This document shows positions 59,147 to 64,000 of a stretch of 64,000 bases of DNA, piece after piece. The notes below the pieces were generated by a model that worked only from the letters and a program-made list of their open reading frames with translations, did not search any database and was not told where the DNA came from. The position numbers were made by a program, and so were the translations under genes. The first letter of the stretch is position 1; the number at the start of each line of letters is the position of its first letter. The DNA is from Bacteroidia bacterium (GTDB taxonomy: Bacteria > Bacteroidota > Bacteroidia > NS11-12g > UBA955), in NCBI GenBank assembly GCA_023228875.1, contig JALOAG010000005.1, positions 124,001 to 188,000 of the forward strand, written 5' to 3'.

Positions 59147-59154
59147 TAACTTTG
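59147..59154 (+). promoter_or_regulatory. -7 promoter element of the fur-like gene
   Basis: TAACTTTG matches TAnnTTTG, eight bases before ATG 59163. It excludes the longer frame that begins at 59064. Confidence 0.6.
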
Positions 59155-59162
59155 CAACCATT

Positions 59163-59687
59163 ATGTCTGAGACAAAAGCAGTGACAAAGAACATCATTGA
59201 ACTCAAGGAAACAGTGCGTAAGATTTTCACTGAATTTCTTGAACAGAATGGACATCGTAAAACCCCTGAACGATATGCAATTTTGGATGAAATTTATTCT
59301 AAAAGAGAACACTTTGATGTGGATACGCTTTACATCCAAATGAAAAATCGCAAATACAGGGTGAGTCGCGCTACTGTTTATAACACTTTAGATTTGTTGT
59401 TGGAAGCAGGCTTGGTTAAAAGACATCAGTTTGGACAAAATCTCGCAATGTATGAACAAGCCTATGGGTCAATGCAACACGATCATTTGATTTGCATTGC
59501 TTGTAGCAAAGTTTTTGAGTTTTGCGACCCTCGCATACAATTGATTAAAAATACGATGGGAGAGATGCTAAATTTTCAAGTAAAACATCACAGTTTGCAT
59601 TTGTTTGGCAATCCTCCTTTGGATGAAAACTCAGTATGTCAAAACTGCAATAAGGTCGTGTCACCTGATATGCCTGATTCAAATTAA
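59163..59687 (+). CDS. Fur family transcriptional regulator
   Basis: A 174-residue Fur-type metal-dependent repressor. The winged-helix domain contains NGHRKTPERYAILDEIYSKREHFDVDTLYIQM and RVSRATVYNTLDLLLEAGLV, followed by metal-site residues HDHLICIACSKVFEFCD and a C-terminal CQNC. CIAC and CQNC are the structural zinc pairs. Iron, zinc or peroxide sensing cannot be separated by reading. The longest frame adds 33 residues at the front, which the promoter position excludes. purA follows after 26 bases. Confidence 0.93.
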   Translation: MSETKAVTKNIIELKETVRKIFTEFLEQNGHRKTPERYAILDEIYSKREHFDVDTLYIQMKNRKYRVSRATVYNTLDLLLEAGLVKRHQFGQNLAMYEQAYGSMQHDHLICIACSKVFEFCDPRIQLIKNTMGEMLNFQVKHHSLHLFGNPPLDENSVCQNCNKVVSPDMPDSN

Positions 59688-59713
59688 AAAATAAACACAG
59701 ACAGTATAGAATA

Positions 59714-60985
59714 ATGATTGACGTAGTATTAGGATTACAATGGGGAGATGAAGGAAAAGGTAAAATAGCTGATTTTCTTACTCCTAGATATGATGTTGTT
59801 GCACGATTTCAGGGAGGTCCTAATGCGGGACATAGCCTTGCATTTAACCAAAAAAAGGTAGTGTTGAATACTATCCCTTCAGGTATCTTTCATGAAAATT
59901 GTATCAATGTCATTGGCAATGGTGTTGTTGTCGATCCGGTTCGTATCAAAGAAGAAATTGCTAAGGTGGAAGCAATGGGGGGTAATCCCTTGAAGAATCT
60001 AGTGTTTAGTAAAAAAGCAACAATTATACTTCCTACACATAGGGTTTTGGATGCTGCATCAGAATTTGCCAGAGGCGCAGAGAAAATAGGCTCTACATTG
60101 CGTGGTATTACTCCTGCATATCGTGATAAAATCGGGCGTACAGCTTTGTTTTTAGGTGAAATATTCTCTCGAGAATTTAACAAACATTATGAGCAATTAA
60201 AGAAAACGCATTTGAAGTATATAGGCTATTATGGCTATACTGATTTTGATTTGTCTGCTTTAGAATACGAGTTTTTTACTGCAATCGAATACTTGAAAAA
60301 ATTCCAATTTGACGATACAGAATACTTGGTAAATGAAGCGGCAATTACAGGAAAGAAAATATTGGCGGAAGGTGCGCAAGGCTCTATGCTCGATATTGAT
60401 TTTGGCTCATATCCTTATGTAACTTCTTCAAATACTATTTCAGGCGGAGTTTGCAATGGATTGGGAGTTGCACCTTCAAAAGTGAAAAATGTATCGGGTA
60501 TTTTTAAAGCCTATTGTACACGTGTTGGAAGTGGACCTTTTCCAACTGAATTAGATAATGAAATTGGTGTACAGTTACGGCAGAAGGGGTTTGAATTCGG
60601 GGCAACTACAGGTCGCCCAAGACGTTGTGGTTGGTTAGATTTGGTTGCATTGAAATATGCGATCATGTTAAGCGGAGTGAATAAACTTATCATGATGAAA
60701 GCAGACGTACTTTCCGGAATGGATGTTATTCAAGTGTGTACACACTACAAAATTGATGGTAAACAAACAGATAGAGTACCTTCTAACTTATGTGATGTTG
60801 CAATTGAGCCTGTCTATAAAGAATTTGAAGGCTGGAAAGAAGATATTAGTGTTTGTAAGTCGATGGAAGAGTTGCCTAAAACATTTTTGGATTACATAGC
60901 ATTTATTGAAAACTATACCGGAGTGGAAATTTCCATTATTTCTATAGGACCTGACAGGGAACAGACCATTTTGAATCATAAATAA
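59714..60985 (+). CDS. purA: adenylosuccinate synthetase
   Basis: PurA joins IMP and aspartate using GTP, the first of two steps from IMP to AMP. The 423-residue protein begins VVLGLQWGDEGKGKIADFL, with the phosphate loop GDEGKGK, then FQGGPNAGHSL, GSTLRGITPAYRDKIGR, EGAQGSMLDIDFGSYPYVTSS, and GATTGRPRRCGWLDLVALKYA. The length and motifs are typical. It probably shares a transcript with the upstream fur-like gene and the downstream fumC. Confidence 0.97.
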   Translation: MIDVVLGLQWGDEGKGKIADFLTPRYDVVARFQGGPNAGHSLAFNQKKVVLNTIPSGIFHENCINVIGNGVVVDPVRIKEEIAKVEAMGGNPLKNLVFSKKATIILPTHRVLDAASEFARGAEKIGSTLRGITPAYRDKIGRTALFLGEIFSREFNKHYEQLKKTHLKYIGYYGYTDFDLSALEYEFFTAIEYLKKFQFDDTEYLVNEAAITGKKILAEGAQGSMLDIDFGSYPYVTSSNTISGGVCNGLGVAPSKVKNVSGIFKAYCTRVGSGPFPTELDNEIGVQLRQKGFEFGATTGRPRRCGWLDLVALKYAIMLSGVNKLIMMKADVLSGMDVIQVCTHYKIDGKQTDRVPSNLCDVAIEPVYKEFEGWKEDISVCKSMEELPKTFLDYIAFIENYTGVEISIISIGPDREQTILNHK

Positions 60986-61005
60986 TAAAGAAAAATAATA
61001 TTAAA

Positions 61006-62436
61006 ATGAAAGATAGTACAGCATACAGAATTGAGAAAGACAGCATGGGTGAAATCAAAGTCCCTGCTCATGTATATTGGGGAGCACAAACCGAGCGTTC
61101 ATTTGAGAACTTTAAAATAGGAGGTTCTAGGCACAAAATGCCGGTTGAAATTATTAGGGCTTTTGCCTATTTGAAAAAAGCAGCAGCATTGGCTAATTAT
61201 GAATTAGGAGTGTTAAATAAAGAGAAGTGTGATTTGATAGGTCAAGTTTGTGATGAGATACTTGCAGGAAAGTTGGATGATCAGTTCCCGCTTGTGATTT
61301 GGCAAACAGGTTCCGGTACACAGTCTAACATGAATGTTAATGAAGTGATCGCCAACCGAGGACATGTACTCAAAGGCGGTAAACTTACAGATGAAAAGAA
61401 ATTCTTGCATCCCAATGATGATGTAAACAAATCTCAAAGTTCCAATGATACATTTCCAACTGCTATGTCTATAGCGGTTTATAAACAAGTAATTGATTAT
61501 ACCTTGCCGGGTATGCAAGCATTGAAAACTACCATTAAACACAAATCAAGAGAATTTGCCAATGTGATAAAGAATGGTCGCACTCACATGATGGATGCAA
61601 CACCGGTGACAGTAGGACAAGAGTTTTCAGGTTACAGACAACAATTGGAAAACGGACTAAAATCAATAGAACATTCATTGAAAGATGTTGCTGAAATTGC
61701 GCTAGGTGGTACTGCTGTGGGGACAGGAATTAATACTCCAAAAGGATATGCTCAATTAGTAGCAAAACATATCGCAGCACTGACAGACTTGCCTATATTG
61801 TCTGCTCCTAATAAATTTGAAGCACTTTCTGCTCATGATGCTCTAGTTGAGCTACATGGCTCTTTGAAACGGGTTGCAGTGGCATGTATGAAAATTGCCA
61901 ATGATATTCGCTTGTCTAGCTCAGGTCCGCGTAGCGGAATAGGAGAGATACTAATACCAGCTAATGAACCCGGTTCTTCCATTATGCCGGGAAAAGTGAA
62001 TCCGACACAGGTGGAGGCACTTACGATGGTGTGTGCTCAAATTATGGGAAATGATGTAGCGGTTTCAATAGCCGGTTCAAACGGACAATTTCAACTCAAT
62101 GTATTTAAACCATTGATGGCAGTTAATCTACTTGATTCTGCAAGATTGCTCGGAGAGGCATGCCTTTCATTCAATGATCATTGCATGGTTGGGGTGGAGC
62201 CTAATTATCCTGAAATTAAACATAAACTTGAAAATTCGCTCATGTTAGTTACTGCACTTAATACGCACATCGGATATGACAATGCTGCTAAAATTGCTAA
62301 AAAAGCTTATGCTGAGAATACCAGTTTGCGTAAAGCAGCTATCGAATTGGGTCTTTTGACCAACGAACAATTTGACGAATGGGTGAAACCCGAAAGCATG
62401 ATTGGGGATTTGAATGATTCTATTAAATTTGATTAA
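61006..62436 (+). CDS. fumC: class II fumarate hydratase
   Basis: FumC interconverts fumarate and malate in the TCA cycle. The 476-residue product has the blocks WGAQTERSFENFKIGG, WQTGSGTQSNMNVNEVIANR, HPNDDVNKSQSSNDTFPTAM, GRTHMMDATPVTVGQEFSGY and the signature GSSIMPGKVNPTQVEA. A substitution in these cannot be seen. It follows purA by 20 bases and precedes the lipoprotein gene by one. Confidence 0.97.
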   Translation: MKDSTAYRIEKDSMGEIKVPAHVYWGAQTERSFENFKIGGSRHKMPVEIIRAFAYLKKAAALANYELGVLNKEKCDLIGQVCDEILAGKLDDQFPLVIWQTGSGTQSNMNVNEVIANRGHVLKGGKLTDEKKFLHPNDDVNKSQSSNDTFPTAMSIAVYKQVIDYTLPGMQALKTTIKHKSREFANVIKNGRTHMMDATPVTVGQEFSGYRQQLENGLKSIEHSLKDVAEIALGGTAVGTGINTPKGYAQLVAKHIAALTDLPILSAPNKFEALSAHDALVELHGSLKRVAVACMKIANDIRLSSSGPRSGIGEILIPANEPGSSIMPGKVNPTQVEALTMVCAQIMGNDVAVSIAGSNGQFQLNVFKPLMAVNLLDSARLLGEACLSFNDHCMVGVEPNYPEIKHKLENSLMLVTALNTHIGYDNAAKIAKKAYAENTSLRKAAIELGLLTNEQFDEWVKPESMIGDLNDSIKFD

Positions 62437-62437
62437 T

Positions 62438-62878
62438 ATGATAAGGAAAACTCTTGTAAATGTATTGTTGGTAGGGATAGTTGTTGCTATTGCATCTTGT
62501 GGTGGAACTACTAAAGGCGGAACCTATGGTGAATCATTCACTCCTGCTAATCCGATTTCAATTGATGAAGTCCTTCAACAAATGAATGGCAAAGAGTCAA
62601 TGGAAGTGGAAGTAAAAGGCAGCATTTCTGCAGTATGCAAACATTCAGGTTGTTGGATTACTTTTACAACCAAAGATGGCGAACAAATCTATATCAACAC
62701 GATTAATGAATCTTTTAGTTTGCCTCAAGATGTTGTTGGTAAAACAGCTATTGCAAAAGGCAAGGCTCTGTCAGTAGAAAAGCAAAAAGAGATTGAGATT
62801 GCCAATGGTGAAGATGCAGAGGATTTAGATTGGATTGATAATATTAGCATTGAAGCAACCGGTATTATTGTAGAGTAA
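62438..62878 (+). CDS. DUF4920 lipoprotein
   Basis: A 146-residue predicted lipoprotein, with signal KTLVNVLLVGIVVAIASC (lipobox cysteine near residue 20). The mature part has VEVKGSISAVCKHSGCWITFTTKDGEQIYI, matching the DUF4920 core with its two cysteines and the GCW motif. The remainder is beta-rich and acidic. Its function is unknown; metal or disulfide roles are guesses from the cysteines. ATG 62438 is preferred over 62414, which overlaps fumC. Confidence 0.85.
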   Translation: MIRKTLVNVLLVGIVVAIASCGGTTKGGTYGESFTPANPISIDEVLQQMNGKESMEVEVKGSISAVCKHSGCWITFTTKDGEQIYINTINESFSLPQDVVGKTAIAKGKALSVEKQKEIEIANGEDAEDLDWIDNISIEATGIIVE

Positions 62879-62995
62879 CCAATCGTTGTTACTCAGGGTT
62901 GACAGGGTAAAATTGTAATTGGATTTATAGGGTGGATACTTAGCCCTAATTTTTAGTTATTCCTTATACATTTTTATGTTTGTATCATAATAGTT

Positions 62996-63034
62996 TTTCC
63001 GGATTGCTTCGGGCGATGCTCTCGCAATGAAGAG
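62996..63034 (+). repeat. REP-like intergenic palindrome
   Basis: GGATTGCTTCGGGCGATG and CTCGCAATGAAG form an imperfect hairpin with ATTGC and GCAAT arms. The wording resembles dispersed intergenic palindromes known from other Bacteroidota. A related ACTCAGGGTTGACAGGG lies at 62892-62908, close to ACTCAGGGTGACGGGG at 13846-13861. Confidence 0.4.
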
Positions 63035-63054
63035 GTGTAGGATGTCTGCTTGGA

Positions 63055-64000
63055 TTAATTTTCTGCGTTGAAGAATTGACCTTCTAGCATGACCTTAGCC
63101 GGTCTTGACATCGCAAAGTGATATGGAATATGGGTCAAAGTTGTACCTGTCCTAAAGAAAAGCAAGGATGCTTTTTTGCCTTTTGTTATGCTACCATAAT
63201 GATCAGATAGTTCAATTGCTGCTGCAGCGTTTATGGTTAATGCGTTGAATGCTTCTTCCGGTAATAACTTCATTTTGGTACACGCTAAACTCCAAACAAA
63301 TAACAAATTTCCTGAAGGACATGAACCTGGATTAAAGTCAGATGCTAAAACCAATGGTAATCCTGCATCAATAATAGAGCGAGAGGGCGTAAAAGGCATG
63401 TTTAAATAGTAAGAGCATCCCGGTAATGAAACAGGCAATGTGTTTGATTTGTGTAATGTTTCTATTTCTTCATTGCCAATATTTTCCAAATGATCCACTG
63501 AAATGGCATTACATGCTACACCAACTTGAACACCTCCGGAGGTAGCCAATTGGTTTGCATGAATTTTGGCTTTTAATCCAAATTGGCTTCCAGTCTTGAG
63601 GATTTCCGAAGTTTCGTCAGGTGTAAAAAACCCTTTATCACAAAAGACATCAATGTAATCAGCGAGTTTCCTTTGTGCAACACGAGGGATTAATTCATTT
63701 TTAATTTTTTCTATGTAGGCTTTGCGATCAGATTTGTACGCGGTTGGAATGGCATGAGCTCCTAACAAGGTTCTTTTGATTGGAATCAAATTCATATCCC
63801 TTAGCTCTGTGGCGACTTCAAGCATTTTGATTTCACTCTCAGTAGTCAATCCATATCCGCTTTTGATTTCAAAAGCAACAGTACCGGTTTGAATACAGTC
63901 ATTAATGCGTTGTAATGCATCTTGTTTCAATTGTTCTTTAGAGGCGGCTTGCATTGCATTTGCAGAATTAAGAATTCCACCACCTGCAGCAGCAATTTCC
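63055..64000 (-). CDS. hutI: imidazolonepropionase, 3' part
   Basis: HutI opens the imidazolone ring in histidine degradation, giving formiminoglutamate. The frame is open to the right edge of the window (EIAAAGGGILNSANAMQAAS just inside it), so the N-terminal ~100 residues are missing. Visible blocks are FEIKSGYGLTTESEIKMLEVA, LLGAHAIP, DYIDVFCDKGFFTPDET, KIHANQLATSGGVQVG, SVDHLENIG and LASDFNPGSCPSGNLLFVWSLACTKMKL. These carry the metal-binding histidine (HANQ) and the aspartate of ASDFNPG. The product would need HutU and HutG, which are not in view. Confidence 0.95.
   Translation of the reverse strand, partial: EIAAAGGGILNSANAMQAASKEQLKQDALQRINDCIQTGTVAFEIKSGYGLTTESEIKMLEVATELRDMNLIPIKRTLLGAHAIPTAYKSDRKAYIEKIKNELIPRVAQRKLADYIDVFCDKGFFTPDETSEILKTGSQFGLKAKIHANQLATSGGVQVGVACNAISVDHLENIGNEEIETLHKSNTLPVSLPGCSYYLNMPFTPSRSIIDAGLPLVLASDFNPGSCPSGNLLFVWSLACTKMKLLPEEAFNALTINAAAAIELSDHYGSITKGKKASLLFFRTGTTLTHIPYHFAMSRPAKVMLEGQFFNAEN

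Noticed and set aside
59064..59687. The fur frame beginning at 59064
   Set aside because: A -7 promoter box at 59147-59154 lies downstream of that start, and the homologous part begins at 59163.
1..64000. CRISPR array, prophage or transposon
   Set aside because: I saw no regularly spaced long repeats, integrase, transposase or phage structural genes on either strand.

Overview
The window is a piece of a Bacteroidota chromosome. The genome is AT-rich by eye. At least fifteen upstream regions carry the Bacteroidota -7 promoter element TAnnTTTG. The gene content also fits: a fused 2-oxoacid dehydrogenase E1, a Bacteroidota-type LptD, a type IX secretion (T9SS) type B C-terminal domain, and DUF4296, DUF3108 and DUF4920 proteins. 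I cannot place it below phylum. Nearly everything is housekeeping. I see no prophage, integrase, transposase, CRISPR array, rRNA or defence island, and I did not find a clearly new biological system.

Layout. 1-6.2 kb (+): the 3' end of a class I fructose-bisphosphate aldolase, accD, gcvH, a VanZ-like protein, a TonB protein, murQ and a fused E1 alpha/beta dehydrogenase. 6.2-7.3 kb: a decayed YgjP-type metallopeptidase and a non-coding stretch with a long bulged hairpin. 7.3-12.1 kb (-): yidC, a DUF4296 lipoprotein and mutS2. 12.5-23.9 kb (+): rmuC, asparaginase II, a glycosyltransferase, clpB, a DUF3108 protein, a PolB-type exonuclease, a histidine phosphatase, queA and a beta-CASP metallo-hydrolase. 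23.9-24.7 kb: a decayed PH-domain gene and tRNA-Pro(GGG). 24.7-30.5 kb (-): an amidase, MlaD, a flavin reductase, anmK, a lipoprotein and a degenerate Glu/Leu/Phe/Val dehydrogenase homologue. 30.5-33.2 kb (+): lptD. 33.3-36.3 kb (-): dnaK and a glycosyltransferase. 36.4-39.9 kb (+): an FkbM methyltransferase and a 957-residue T9SS cargo protein. 40-49.6 kb, mixed strands: ccmB, accC, a YkgJ protein, purC, phoH, a SAM hydroxide adenosyltransferase, a monooxygenase-like protein and a TPR-CAP protein. 49.7-57.5 kb: a TlpA-type thioredoxin lipoprotein (+), then a minus-strand dnaA-ppx-lplA-nth cluster and a methylmalonyl-CoA mutase pair. 57.8-62.9 kb (+): TauE, DUF1634, fur, purA, fumC and a DUF4920 lipoprotein. 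63-64 kb (-): the 3' part of hutI.

Functional links. accD and accC supply two of the acetyl-CoA carboxylase subunits. gcvH is a lipoylated protein and lplA is a lipoate ligase. murQ and anmK are two successive steps of cell-wall recycling. The amidase, MlaD and lptD all concern the envelope and lie together around 28.6-33.2 kb. clpB and dnaK are partner chaperones at separate loci.

The most useful observations are regulatory. The -7 boxes move several start codons downstream of the longest open frame. The dnaK upstream region carries a sigma-54-like element with a ladder of GTCAGAA repeats about two helical turns apart. A similar element precedes the DUF3108 gene. Among proteins, the best leads are the degenerate dehydrogenase coupled to a lipoprotein beside anmK, and an alkyltransferase-like protein lacking its active cysteine.
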